Origin: UBA8828 sp964510855
GTDB taxonomy: Bacteria; Verrucomicrobiota; Verrucomicrobiia; Opitutales; UBA953
Length of the DNA stretch: 64,000 bases
NCBI GenBank assembly: GCA_964510855.1
Contig: CAZEDB010000008.1
Location: 8,748 to 72,747, forward strand
Direction: 5' to 3'
Shown here: in pieces, positions 16,738 through 25,297 of the stretch
Position numbering within the stretch: position 1 is the first letter of the stretch
Layout: each line of letters begins with the position of its first letter
The notes under the pieces: model-generated
The model's input: the letters and a program-made list of their open reading frames with translations, nothing else
What the model was told of the DNA's origin: nothing
Database searches by the model: none
Program-made: the position numbers and the translations under genes

Positions 16738-18069
16738 ATGTCCTCCTCCACCATCATTGATATCAAAGCCCGCGAAATCTTAGATTCGCGCGGCAACCCC
16801 ACCATCGAAGTCGACGTCGTACTCGACTCGGGCATCGTTGGTCGCGCTGCGGTTCCCTCGGGCGCTTCTACCGGCACCCACGAGGCTCATGAACTGCGCG
16901 ATGCATCCGTCCCGGCCAAGTCTTTCGCCAAAGGTGTTGATCCTAAGACCCGTTACAATGGCAAGGGCGTGCTTAAAGCCGTCGCTAACGTCAATGAAAT
17001 CATCGCCCCTGAGCTCGTGGGCTTCGACACCATTGACCAACTCGGTCTCGACCACGCTATGCTCGCACTCGACGGCACTAAGACCAAATCGAAGCTCGGT
17101 GCGAATTCGATTCTTGGTGTCTCCATGGCTGCGGCTCATGCTGGTGCTAAAGCTCGGGGCGTGCCTCTCTATCGCTACATTGGCGGACCTAACGCCAAGT
17201 TGCTCCCTATTCCTCTGATGAATATCATGAACGGCGGTGCGCACTCCGACGCCCCCGTGGATATCCAAGAGTTCATGGTCGTACCCAGCGGCGCGCCTTC
17301 CTTCCGCGAAGCGCTGCGCATGGGCACCGAAATTTTCCACGCGCTCAAGAAAGTTCTTAAGAGCCAGGGCCTCTCCACTTCAGTCGGCGACGAAGGTGGC
17401 TTTGCTCCTAAGGTAAAGTCTAACGAGCACGCCCTCGAGTGCATTGCCAAAGCGGTTAAAGACGCAGGCTTCAAGCTCGGTAAAGATGTCTTCCTGGCCC
17501 TCGACGTCGCGGCTTCCGAGTTCTTCGATGCGAAGACGGGCAAGTACACCTTCCACAAGTCCGACGGCTCCTCGCGCAACGCCGAGCAAATGATCGCCTT
17601 CTATAAAGACCTCCAAAAGCGTTATCCCATCGTTTCCATCGAGGACGGCTTCTCTGAGGCGGATTGGACGGGTTGGAAGAAGGCTACCGACGCTATGGGT
17701 GCCACTACCCAGCTCGTGGGCGACGACCTCTTCGTCACCAACACTGAGTTCTTAGCTCAGGGCATCGCCACCAAGACCGGTAACTCGATTCTCGTGAAGG
17801 TTAATCAAATCGGTTCCCTGACCGAAACCTTCGACGCCGTACAAATGGCGCAGCGTGCTGGTTATAGCGCCATCATCTCGCACCGCTCGGGTGAGACGGA
17901 AGACGCTACGATTGCTGACATCGCTGTGGCGCTCAATGCGGGCCAAATCAAGACGGGTTCGCTCTGTCGCTCCGACCGCGTTGCGAAGTATAACCAACTG
18001 CTTCGCATCGAAGAAGAGTTGGGCGTGCACGCGCAATACGCGGGTGCCGTTACAGGTTGGAAGGCTTAA
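16738..18069 (+). CDS. eno: Enolase (phosphopyruvate hydratase)
   Basis: It interconverts 2-phosphoglycerate and phosphoenolpyruvate in glycolysis. 443 residues, slightly longer than E. coli (432). Hallmarks: IDIKAREILDSRGNPTIEVDV, AAVPSGASTGTHEAHELRD, KLGANSILGVSMAAAHAGA, and NIMNGGAHSDAPVDIQEFMVVPSGA. SVGDEGGFAP and the signature ILVKVNQIGSLTETFDAVQMA follow, then SHRSGETEDATIADIAVALNAGQIKTGSLCRSDRVAKYNQLLRIEEEL. Catalytic Glu and Lys positions are present. The start lacks a Shine-Dalgarno; the leader is a C/T-rich repeat array. A strong terminator follows at 18094. Confidence 0.97.
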   Translation: MSSSTIIDIKAREILDSRGNPTIEVDVVLDSGIVGRAAVPSGASTGTHEAHELRDASVPAKSFAKGVDPKTRYNGKGVLKAVANVNEIIAPELVGFDTIDQLGLDHAMLALDGTKTKSKLGANSILGVSMAAAHAGAKARGVPLYRYIGGPNAKLLPIPLMNIMNGGAHSDAPVDIQEFMVVPSGAPSFREALRMGTEIFHALKKVLKSQGLSTSVGDEGGFAPKVKSNEHALECIAKAVKDAGFKLGKDVFLALDVAASEFFDAKTGKYTFHKSDGSSRNAEQMIAFYKDLQKRYPIVSIEDGFSEADWTGWKKATDAMGATTQLVGDDLFVTNTEFLAQGIATKTGNSILVKVNQIGSLTETFDAVQMAQRAGYSAIISHRSGETEDATIADIAVALNAGQIKTGSLCRSDRVAKYNQLLRIEEELGVHAQYAGAVTGWKA

Positions 18070-18093
18070 GCGCCTTTTAGACCTGGTTCAACG

Positions 18094-18120
18094 CAGCCCC
18101 GCTTCGGTGGGGCTGTTTTG
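18094..18120 (+). terminator. Rho-independent terminator of eno
   Basis: CAGCCCC (18094-18100) pairs with GGGGCTG (18109-18115) around GCTTCGGT, followed by TTTTG. Confidence 0.85.
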
Positions 18121-18136
18121 TTTAAGGCCTTAAGTG

Positions 18137-19051
18137 TTAGCGGTCTTTGCTCAGCTTAAAACGCACGTTACCCAAGTCATCGTGCTGTCGAATCACTAAG
18201 GTTTTTGCATTAAGACTAAGACTCGCAAAGCCGAGATGTTGGCCTTGATAAGGTGACGACTCGCGCCGGCGAATGCCGCGCACCTCAGAGCCATTACCTG
18301 AGATTAATTGTAAGAGGCCGTTGCGCTGAATAACTTCCGGATGATGGTCGTGGCCACTTGCGTAGAGATCGACTTTTCCGCGGAGTAATACCGGCACGAG
18401 CTCGCGTTGAATGTCGGCGCTATCGCCGTGGAGTCCGCCCGACCACGCGGGGTGGTGGCCAATCACAATGCGCCAAGTAATTCCGGTTTCTGCCAATTCG
18501 CGCTCTAGCCAAGCTAACTGGGCTTGGGTGTCTTGTTGGCCGGCGTCGGAGTGACCTTCGGCATGGTAGCGGCGAATGAAGGGTGAGGAGTCGGTGAAGA
18601 TAAACTTAGCGGTGCCGCCACCGGGGAGTTCTACTTTGCGCGACCAATAGCGTGCAGGCAGGGTCCATCTGCCCGACCCTTTGCGCTCTGCGGCATAGTC
18701 TAGGACCCCTTTAACCGAGCCCATGTACTCGTGATTGCCTAAGCTGACCCAGAAGGGGACCTGTAAGGACGGGGCGGCGTAGATTTCCTCAAAGGCTTCT
18801 CTAAGAATGGGCTCGTTGGCGGTTAGGGGACCCTTTTCGTAGAAATTATCTCCTAAAGTTATGATTGCCAATGGTTTAAGTTCATTTCCAGCCTTAGCCA
18901 TGCCTTCGGCTACGGCCATTTGACCGGCCCGCCGTGAGTCGATCGTCTCGCGCCCCCAATCACCCAGCATCAGGAAGTTGACCGAGTCTTGGGCAAGGGC
19001 AGCGACGCCGCTCAGGAGGAGCCAAGTTGAGAGGAAAAATAGGGGTCTCAT
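18137..19051 (-). CDS. Secreted metallophosphatase of the purple/tartrate-resistant acid phosphatase type
   Basis: The five metal-binding blocks of the purple acid phosphatase class are present in order: MLGDWG, LGDNFYEKG, SLGNHEYMG, VIGHHPAWS and ASGHDHHPE. The start ATG 19051 gives a signal peptide (MRPLFFLSTWLLLSGVAALAQ) and 304 residues, close to the small mammalian-like enzymes. Likely role: releasing phosphate from organic esters outside the cytoplasm. The exact substrate is unknown. It is divergent from the autotransporter, with about 108 bases between starts. Confidence 0.88.
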   Translation of the reverse strand: MRPLFFLSTWLLLSGVAALAQDSVNFLMLGDWGRETIDSRRAGQMAVAEGMAKAGNELKPLAIITLGDNFYEKGPLTANEPILREAFEEIYAAPSLQVPFWVSLGNHEYMGSVKGVLDYAAERKGSGRWTLPARYWSRKVELPGGGTAKFIFTDSSPFIRRYHAEGHSDAGQQDTQAQLAWLERELAETGITWRIVIGHHPAWSGGLHGDSADIQRELVPVLLRGKVDLYASGHDHHPEVIQRNGLLQLISGNGSEVRGIRRRESSPYQGQHLGFASLSLNAKTLVIRQHDDLGNVRFKLSKDR

Positions 19052-19159
19052 AGTCAGCTTAAGTACCAAAGTTTTTTGCCAGCGAATTGAGCAAAAGCCA
19101 GCATTTTAGGCTTGGTTTAGCCCAATAAGTCGCCTTTGTTTCTCGTTCTTATTCATACC

Positions 19160-22100
19160 ATGCGTTTCACCAAATCCCTCCTCGTCGCCGCTGCCCTCGT
19201 TGGCGCAACCACTGCAACCACTAAGGCGTACGATCTTTACGACTCGAATTGGAATTACAGTCAGCCCAGCATGAATTTTAGCGAATCGATTGGTAATGAT
19301 TATTGGGATACCGAATGGGCCACGCTCACTTCGCCTCGTAACTCGTTCTTCCTTTTCTCTCCTAATACAAACGAAACTGATCTCGTTAATGCCGGCGTCT
19401 ATCGCGGCATTCAGGGTTCCTTCAGCTGGAGTGGTAATGAGTATGATAACTGGCCATCTTACGACCCAGCTTATGTCGATGGTGAACTCGTTACTGGGGT
19501 CGCAGGTGTATTTAGCGCTGACTATCGCTACGACTTTGACAGCGGCAATTTTACCAGCGGAACATACTTTTTCGATAGTCGCGATACGACCACTAACTTA
19601 GCTATCGGCCAGAACGCTTATGGAATCGATTACGATACAGACGGTGACAATGGTGGCTCTAGTGTCTCCGGCGAGTTGACCGTTTATGAACGCGAGGTTC
19701 AAGTAGCGCGTACGGGTTCAGGCGACCAAGGCGCTAACGCCTTCACGGCCTTCCAGTTCGACAACTCTGAGACCCTTTCGGGCACTTTCTACAACGGCAC
19801 TACTTTCATTGGCCGCAATGTGCTTCCCACCGCTTATGCCTTCTCTGATGGAGAAGGTAATTATGGTCCGAGCCTAGCTGGCTCGGTCGTAGTTGTGGCC
19901 GACATTGCCCTCGGATTCTTTGATGACGAAGGTCTCTTTGCTAAAGACGGTGGCTGGCTCGACATTCGCGGCGACCTTACCCTCGGCGCAGACGGTACCA
20001 TCTACATCCGTGACGGCGAAATCACCTCCAATATTTATACACATTACTACACCCCTGGTACCTACGACATCGCTGGTAGGTTAGCCATTGAGACCGGTAT
20101 TCTTTCCGTTCGCGAGTACTTTGCTCAGGACATGATTGCTACCTGGAACCAAACCCTTGGTTTCCGCGACGGTGCAGAGAACGACAACCGTCTCGTGCTC
20201 CAAGGCATGGGCTACGGTTTCGACGGCGAAGGCTTCTTTGGCCCAGAAGGCTCAAGTTTCGGTGCCCTCCGCAGCATCACGGGCGATAACGTTCAAAATG
20301 GTAACATCTCAGTCATTGGTGATGGCGAAGGCTTTGGCCCCTTCATTGATGGCGCTGTTATCGGTACGGATGTTGGATCTACCTTAACCATCAATGGCAC
20401 TATTAACGGCCTGAACAGTGAAAACACTGAAGGTGGCGCTGATTTGGGTTACAACAGCATCGGTAACACCACTCAGAACGGTCGTATTCTCTCGGGTATC
20501 AACAATGTCTATAAGTTGGGTACTGGTGAGTTGCTCATTAATTCCTCCAATACCTTCACCGGTAATCTTGAGGTTGAAGAAGGTAGCGTGCGCATCACTA
20601 ACTCGGGTGCCCTCGCAGGTGATTCGGGTGACACCTTTGTCGAGAGCGGCGCTTCGCTCGTCCTTGACGTGGTTTCCCCTGCAACGGGCCTCTCGCTCGT
20701 CGATGATATCCATATCACAGGTACCGGCCAAGTTGGCGTAGGCGGTGCACTTCACAACAAGTCTGGCACTAATTCAACAACCGGTAACCTCTGGGTAATC
20801 GATGGCGATGACATTGCCGATTTACCTGCATCAGGCACCGTCACTGTGGCTGCTAGCAGCTCACTCACCGTCGCTAATTTGCGCGGCGGCTCTACTTCTA
20901 ATACCATCACCATCGATGTTGCTGGTTCTGGCTTAACCGCTGGTGCCTTTAACGTCTTGGGCAATACGGGTGCACTTGATAACATCATTAAGAATGGTTC
21001 AGGTAATGCTGAAATTAACCAGTTATCTTCCGAGCTCGATGACCTCCGTGTTAACGCAGGCTTTATGCTCATTAAGGGGAGCGAAGATTCGGCGGCGGAT
21101 AATATCTACGACCAACTGGAAATCTTCGGCACTGTCGACGGCACCAATACCTCAATTGGTTCAGTCGAGATTCGTGGTAACCACCACTACGGTGAATTCG
21201 ACACCACTGACATCAATGTTCTCATCAAGGGCAACATCACGGTCCATTACAATTATGACGGTGATGATATTGACCTTAATAACTATTCCGTGGTCACGCT
21301 TGATGCCGGTGCTACCTTTAACACTACCGGTTTTGATGTTGATGAATGGTCAGTTGGTGGAGACTTAGAGGAAAACTCTAAGTTTATCATTAAGGGTACT
21401 TTCAACGCCCTTGATGACACCTTCCTCGATCTCGACGATGATGCTACCCTCGACATCCGCGCTGGCGGCGTCGTGAACTCCCGTGTTGTTGCCGACGACG
21501 ACTCAATCGTAACTATCGCAGCCGCTGACGGCGAAGGCCTCGCTGCTGGGGTACTTAATGGTAATGTTGAAGCTTACGATAGAGCTACCATTACCCTCAA
21601 CGGTGTCATCAATGGTGACGTTGAGACTTACGGTAATGCTACTCTTACGCTCGGCGCCAACGCTGTGCACAACGGCGATTATGATACCTATGGTAACTCC
21701 ACTATCATCATCAATGGCACCATCGATGACAACGAGGATAACTCCTTCGGTCAGAATATTAACCTCAGTGGTAACGGTACCCTTAAGGGTTCGGGTACCA
21801 TTGGTGGTGATCTGACCCAAACCGGCGGCCGCGTTGCCCCTGGTAACTCAACGGATGTTCTCACTGTCCTCGGCAACTACTCGATTAATGCTGGTTCGCT
21901 CCAAATTGAAATCGGTGGCACCGAGGGCCCTGGCAACGATCCTGATGGTAATGATCAACTCGCTGTCAATGGTACCGTCACCGTCGGTGGCACTGCCGTC
22001 CTAGACTTCGAGCCTTACAACGGCTATGAGTCGACCCGGGGTGGCGTCTTCCAGATTCTCGCTACCGACACCGGTGCAGCTCGTGCCACCATCGGCACCT

Positions 22101-23398
22101 TCGACACCGTTGACCTCACAGGTCTTACGGCTCGTGTGTTGTTCGACCACTCAACCGGTAAGGCCTATGGCACTAATCTCATCAAGGGTGTTAATGGTGA
22201 TACCTTTGCCTTCTATGGTGCCGGTAACGCCAATCGCTCTGAAATCGGTCGTGCCCTCTGGATGGAGTCCATCGCTTTAGACAACAGCGAGGAGGACGAC
22301 AACTATGGCTCAGGTGTCATCTTGGATCCTTTAGAGGAGTTTGAGAACGATGGCCAAAAGGTCTTCATCCTTACTCAGACCAATGAAGATTCGGGTGAAG
22401 AAGAGTCTACCGCTCTCGGCTCTGCCGCTGTCTCGGTTCTCGCTGCTGCTGACGTTGGCGCTGCCCTCGATGCCCTCTCCCCTGAGGCTTTCGTAGGTAT
22501 CTCCGAGCTCGGCGTGCGCGTAACTCGTAACTTCGCTCAGCTTCCTGCCACCAAGCGCAAGTTGGCTGCTACCAATGAGTGGGACTTCTCTATCGGCTAT
22601 GCCGGTGAGCAAATCACCTCTGACGGTACCTCGGCCTACAACAGCTACAAGGTCAGCAGCGACCAAGTGCACCTCACCGCCGCTCGCGATCTCTCGGCTA
22701 ACCTGCGCCTCACCCTAGCTGCCGGTATCGATGATGGCGAAGTCGGTGCCGCTGGTTTCAGCGCTGATACCGATACCCAGGCCTTCGGCTTAGGTCTCTC
22801 CTTCATCCCTGCAAGTAAGGGTTGGACGGCTGACCTCGGTGTGGCCCTTACCCGCACGGATTGGACTGCAGCTCGTGGTGCAGCCCAAACCCAGCAAGAC
22901 AACCAAGACGGCCTCGGTGTCGCTCTTCGTGTCTCACTGGCTCCTACGGTTGACGGTGCTCTGAGCTACGCTCCTTACCTCGGTCTCTCATTCGCTACCC
23001 AAGACATGGGTTCTGTGAGTGAAGATGCTACCGCAGCCGGCGTCGGTGTCGGCTTCGACGGTTATGAGCGTGATTCCCTCGTTTCAGAGCTTGGCCTCAA
23101 GGCTGAGTATGCCGTCAAGCCTGGTACCACCATTACGGGCGTAGTGGCTTGGGAGCATGACTTCGAGAACAGCGGTGAAACCACCCTTAACAATGTTGAG
23201 TTCACTGATGACGGTGTAACCGATACCCGCTTCGCGGTGACCTCCACCGGCTTCGGTGCAGACATCTTCCGCGTCGGTGTCGGTGTCCGCGTCGACCTCG
23301 GTGCTAAGGCTGCCTTCTCGCTCGGTTATGACGCCCTGATCTCTTCGGAGTCGAAGTCCGGTCAAGGCATCAAGGCTGACGTCGCCTTCCGCTTCTAA
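19160..23398 (+). CDS. Type V autotransporter (large passenger plus C-terminal beta-barrel)
   Basis: 1412 residues from ATG 19160. Residues 1-23 (MRFTKSLLVAAALVGATTATTKA) are a signal peptide. About 25-1100 form a passenger rich in Asp, Gly, Asn and Thr with no Cys-rich or protease signature. Its middle has short beta-helix-like units (GELLINSSNTFTGNLEVEEGSVRITNSGAL and DGDVETYGNATLTLGANAVHNG types). The final 280 or so residues form a barrel starting near NEWDFSIGYAGEQI and ending VAFRF. It would be displayed on, or released from, the outer membrane as an adhesin or glycan binder. Its position beside sialic-acid genes is suggestive only. Codons are C/T-ending and uniform with neighbours. Confidence 0.88.
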   Translation: MRFTKSLLVAAALVGATTATTKAYDLYDSNWNYSQPSMNFSESIGNDYWDTEWATLTSPRNSFFLFSPNTNETDLVNAGVYRGIQGSFSWSGNEYDNWPSYDPAYVDGELVTGVAGVFSADYRYDFDSGNFTSGTYFFDSRDTTTNLAIGQNAYGIDYDTDGDNGGSSVSGELTVYEREVQVARTGSGDQGANAFTAFQFDNSETLSGTFYNGTTFIGRNVLPTAYAFSDGEGNYGPSLAGSVVVVADIALGFFDDEGLFAKDGGWLDIRGDLTLGADGTIYIRDGEITSNIYTHYYTPGTYDIAGRLAIETGILSVREYFAQDMIATWNQTLGFRDGAENDNRLVLQGMGYGFDGEGFFGPEGSSFGALRSITGDNVQNGNISVIGDGEGFGPFIDGAVIGTDVGSTLTINGTINGLNSENTEGGADLGYNSIGNTTQNGRILSGINNVYKLGTGELLINSSNTFTGNLEVEEGSVRITNSGALAGDSGDTFVESGASLVLDVVSPATGLSLVDDIHITGTGQVGVGGALHNKSGTNSTTGNLWVIDGDDIADLPASGTVTVAASSSLTVANLRGGSTSNTITIDVAGSGLTAGAFNVLGNTGALDNIIKNGSGNAEINQLSSELDDLRVNAGFMLIKGSEDSAADNIYDQLEIFGTVDGTNTSIGSVEIRGNHHYGEFDTTDINVLIKGNITVHYNYDGDDIDLNNYSVVTLDAGATFNTTGFDVDEWSVGGDLEENSKFIIKGTFNALDDTFLDLDDDATLDIRAGGVVNSRVVADDDSIVTIAAADGEGLAAGVLNGNVEAYDRATITLNGVINGDVETYGNATLTLGANAVHNGDYDTYGNSTIIINGTIDDNEDNSFGQNINLSGNGTLKGSGTIGGDLTQTGGRVAPGNSTDVLTVLGNYSINAGSLQIEIGGTEGPGNDPDGNDQLAVNGTVTVGGTAVLDFEPYNGYESTRGGVFQILATDTGAARATIGTFDTVDLTGLTARVLFDHSTGKAYGTNLIKGVNGDTFAFYGAGNANRSEIGRALWMESIALDNSEEDDNYGSGVILDPLEEFENDGQKVFILTQTNEDSGEEESTALGSAAVSVLAAADVGAALDALSPEAFVGISELGVRVTRNFAQLPATKRKLAATNEWDFSIGYAGEQITSDGTSAYNSYKVSSDQVHLTAARDLSANLRLTLAAGIDDGEVGAAGFSADTDTQAFGLGLSFIPASKGWTADLGVALTRTDWTAARGAAQTQQDNQDGLGVALRVSLAPTVDGALSYAPYLGLSFATQDMGSVSEDATAAGVGVGFDGYERDSLVSELGLKAEYAVKPGTTITGVVAWEHDFENSGETTLNNVEFTDDGVTDTRFAVTSTGFGADIFRVGVGVRVDLGAKAAFSLGYDALISSESKSGQGIKADVAFRF

Positions 23399-23420
23399 TC
23401 TAGAAGTTTAAGCGACTGCC

Positions 23421-23452
23421 GAAGGGCCGCCTGAAAAGGCGGCCCTTCTTGT
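23421..23452 (+). terminator. Rho-independent terminator of the autotransporter gene
   Basis: An 11-bp perfect stem, GAAGGGCCGCC (23421-23431) with GGCGGCCCTTC (23438-23448), around TGAAAA and followed by TTGTTT. The next gene must start downstream of it. Confidence 0.88.
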
Positions 23453-23493
23453 TTGCCGTTGAGACTCTCCGCAAGCCCTACAACTTTGCTGCT

Positions 23494-24684
23494 GTGACGC
23501 CTTACCTTACCTCCCGCAAACCTGAGCTCCTGAGCGAGTACCGCGATGGCCTCTTAAACAATGTCCTCCCTTTCTGGCTGCAGCACGGCCTAGATCGTCA
23601 ACACGGCGGCATGCTCACCGCCCTAGGTCGTAAGGGTGAGCTCCTTGACTCCGATAAATCCGTCTGGTTCCAAGGTCGCTCGGCTTGGACCTTTGGGGTG
23701 CTCCATAACACCGTCGAGCGCCGGCCCGAGTGGCTCGAAGCCAATCTCTCGTGCGTACGGTTCTTGCGCGACAAATGCGGTTCCCCCTCCGGTAAGCTTC
23801 ATTTCACCGTTACCCGCGAGGGCAACCCCTTGCGTATGCGCCGCTATGTCTTCTCGGAGTGCTTCGCCGCTATTGGCTATGCAGAGGCCTTCCGTGCTAC
23901 GGGCGAGGCTGAGTGGAAAGACCGCTCCCTCGCAGCTTATGATACCTTCTTAAAGTTTAATCGTGAGGCTGGTCACATCCCCGCCAAGAGCTTCCGTCCG
24001 GCCCGAGGCTTATCGCCTCTGATGATGACCCTCGTTACCGCCCAAGATATGCGTGCATGTCTTGGTGATGTTGCCGTGCGCGGCAAAACCCTCTCGCAGT
24101 GGGCTGAGGTCGCCATCGATGAAATCATCCGCTTCTTTGTTAAGCCCGAACTCAAAGCCGTACTCGAAATGGTCGGACCTCAGGGTGAGATTTATGACCA
24201 CTTCGATGGGCGCCTCCTGAATCCTGGCCACGCCATTGAGGCCGCATGGTTTATCTTACGCGAAGCCCGCCGCACCGGTAATAAAGACCACGCCAAGACT
24301 TCGCTCGATATGCTCGATTGGATGTGGGCGCGCGGGTGGGACAAACAACACGGCGGCTTACTCTACTTTACCGACCTCCACGACAAACCCATCCAAGAAT
24401 ACTGGCACTTCATGAAGTTTTGGTGGCCCCACAATGAGGCCATCATTGCGACTCTCCTTGCCCATATTCACACCGGCGATGCCAAGTATGCCGAGATGCA
24501 CCGTCAAATCCACGACTGGTCTTACGCCCACTTCCCTGATCGTGAAAACAGCGAGTGGTACGGCTACCTTGATCGCGCTGGTAAACCTACCTCTGAGCTT
24601 AAGGGTAATATGTGGAAGGGGCCCTTCCACATGCCTCGCCAAAAGTATGTCTGCTGGCAGTTACTCGAGGGGAGGTATGAGTAG
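23494..24684 (+). CDS. AGE-family N-acylglucosamine 2-epimerase (ManNAc/GlcNAc interconversion likely)
   Basis: An (alpha/alpha)6-barrel epimerase of the renin-binding-protein family. Landmarks: LLNNVLPFWLQHGLDRQHGGMLTALGRKGELLDSDKSVWFQGRSAWTFGVL at the N-terminus, FSECFAAIGYAEAFRATGE, NPGHAIEAAWFILREARRTG with the catalytic His, and GWDKQHGGLLYFTDLHDKP. The terminal part is FWWPHNEAIIATLLA with the second catalytic His. The frame is open from a TTG at 23449, but that lies in the terminator, so GTG 23494 is preferred. In Bacteroides a protein of this family acts as NanE, turning ManNAc into GlcNAc. The opposing cluster makes that the best guess; cellobiose epimerase is less likely. Confidence 0.85.
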   Translation: MTPYLTSRKPELLSEYRDGLLNNVLPFWLQHGLDRQHGGMLTALGRKGELLDSDKSVWFQGRSAWTFGVLHNTVERRPEWLEANLSCVRFLRDKCGSPSGKLHFTVTREGNPLRMRRYVFSECFAAIGYAEAFRATGEAEWKDRSLAAYDTFLKFNREAGHIPAKSFRPARGLSPLMMTLVTAQDMRACLGDVAVRGKTLSQWAEVAIDEIIRFFVKPELKAVLEMVGPQGEIYDHFDGRLLNPGHAIEAAWFILREARRTGNKDHAKTSLDMLDWMWARGWDKQHGGLLYFTDLHDKPIQEYWHFMKFWWPHNEAIIATLLAHIHTGDAKYAEMHRQIHDWSYAHFPDRENSEWYGYLDRAGKPTSELKGNMWKGPFHMPRQKYVCWQLLEGRYE

Positions 24685-24781
24685 GCGGGTGTAGAAAGTA
24701 GAAGGTAGAAAGTAGAAGGAAATAACCGAAGAACGAATAGGAAATTAAAAATTAAGAATTAAAAATTAAAATAAAGTCAGG

Positions 24782-24881
24782 NNNNNNNNNNNNNNNNNNN
24801 NNNNNNNNNNNNNNNNNNNNNNNNNNNNNNNNNNNNNNNNNNNNNNNNNNNNNNNNNNNNNNNNNNNNNNNNNNNNNNNNN
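24782..24881. other. Assembly gap (100 N) flanked by an exact 55-bp duplication
   Basis: Bases 24727-24781 and 24882-24936 are identical. A fixed 100-N join between contigs sharing a 55-base end is the expected product of a k=55 graph assembly, so the true gap is probably zero or negative. Confidence 0.9.
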
Positions 24882-25036
24882 CGAAGAACGAATAGGAAAT
24901 TAAAAATTAAGAATTAAAAATTAAAATAAAGTCAGGATTTTTCCTTTCATCCAAAGTCTTTCATCTGAAATCTACCCCGTGTAGTGCGGTTTATCTTTCT
25001 TTTGAAGTCTTTCATCTGAAGTCTACCCCGGGTAGT

Positions 25037-25055
25037 GCGGTTTCTCCGAAACCGC
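25037..25055. repeat. Palindromic hairpin, family E
   Basis: GCGGTTTCTCCGAAACCGC: a perfect 8-bp stem with loop TCC, preceded by CCCCGGGTAGT. A truncated copy lacking the right arm lies at about 24981-24993. Confidence 0.85.
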
Positions 25056-25072
25056 TTCGCTACCGTGGGTAG

Positions 25073-25093
25073 GGAGGGTGCTACGCAACCTCC
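25073..25093. repeat. Palindromic hairpin, family F
   Basis: Left arm GGAGGGTGC, loop TAC, right arm GCAACCTCC; one mismatch. Followed by GGGCCCAATGC. Confidence 0.85.
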
Positions 25094-25297
25094 GGGCCCA
25101 ATGCTAATCACCCCTTAACACCGCTAATATTGAGATTAGAGATAAGAGATTAGCGATTAGAGATAGGAAGTTTGTTTCTCCCGCTTCCGCTGAACCCCGC
25201 AGCCACCGCAGTTACCGCAGCCACCGCAGAAATTTTCTAATCAGCCACCGAGCTAACTTGCCCTCCTCTCTAATCTCTCATCCCTCTTCCCCTCTTC

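Larger units (their letters stand above)
24685..25297 (+). repeat. Mosaic repeat spacer R2
   Basis: In order: GTAGAAR heptamers (24691-24719); CGAARAA and TTAARAA heptamers (copied on both sides of the N run); GAAGTCT/TTCATCT heptamers (about 24945-25024). The palindromes at 25037 and 25073 come next, followed by CCGCTAA units and RGATWAG heptamers (about 25133-25168). CCGCAGCCA nonamers (about 25197-25228) and CTAATCT-type reverse heptamers (about 25267-25290) complete it. No gene is present. Confidence 0.8.

Noticed and set aside
23449..23493. TTG start for the AGE epimerase
   Set aside because: It would start inside the T tract of the autotransporter terminator; GTG 23494 matches the usual family N-terminus.
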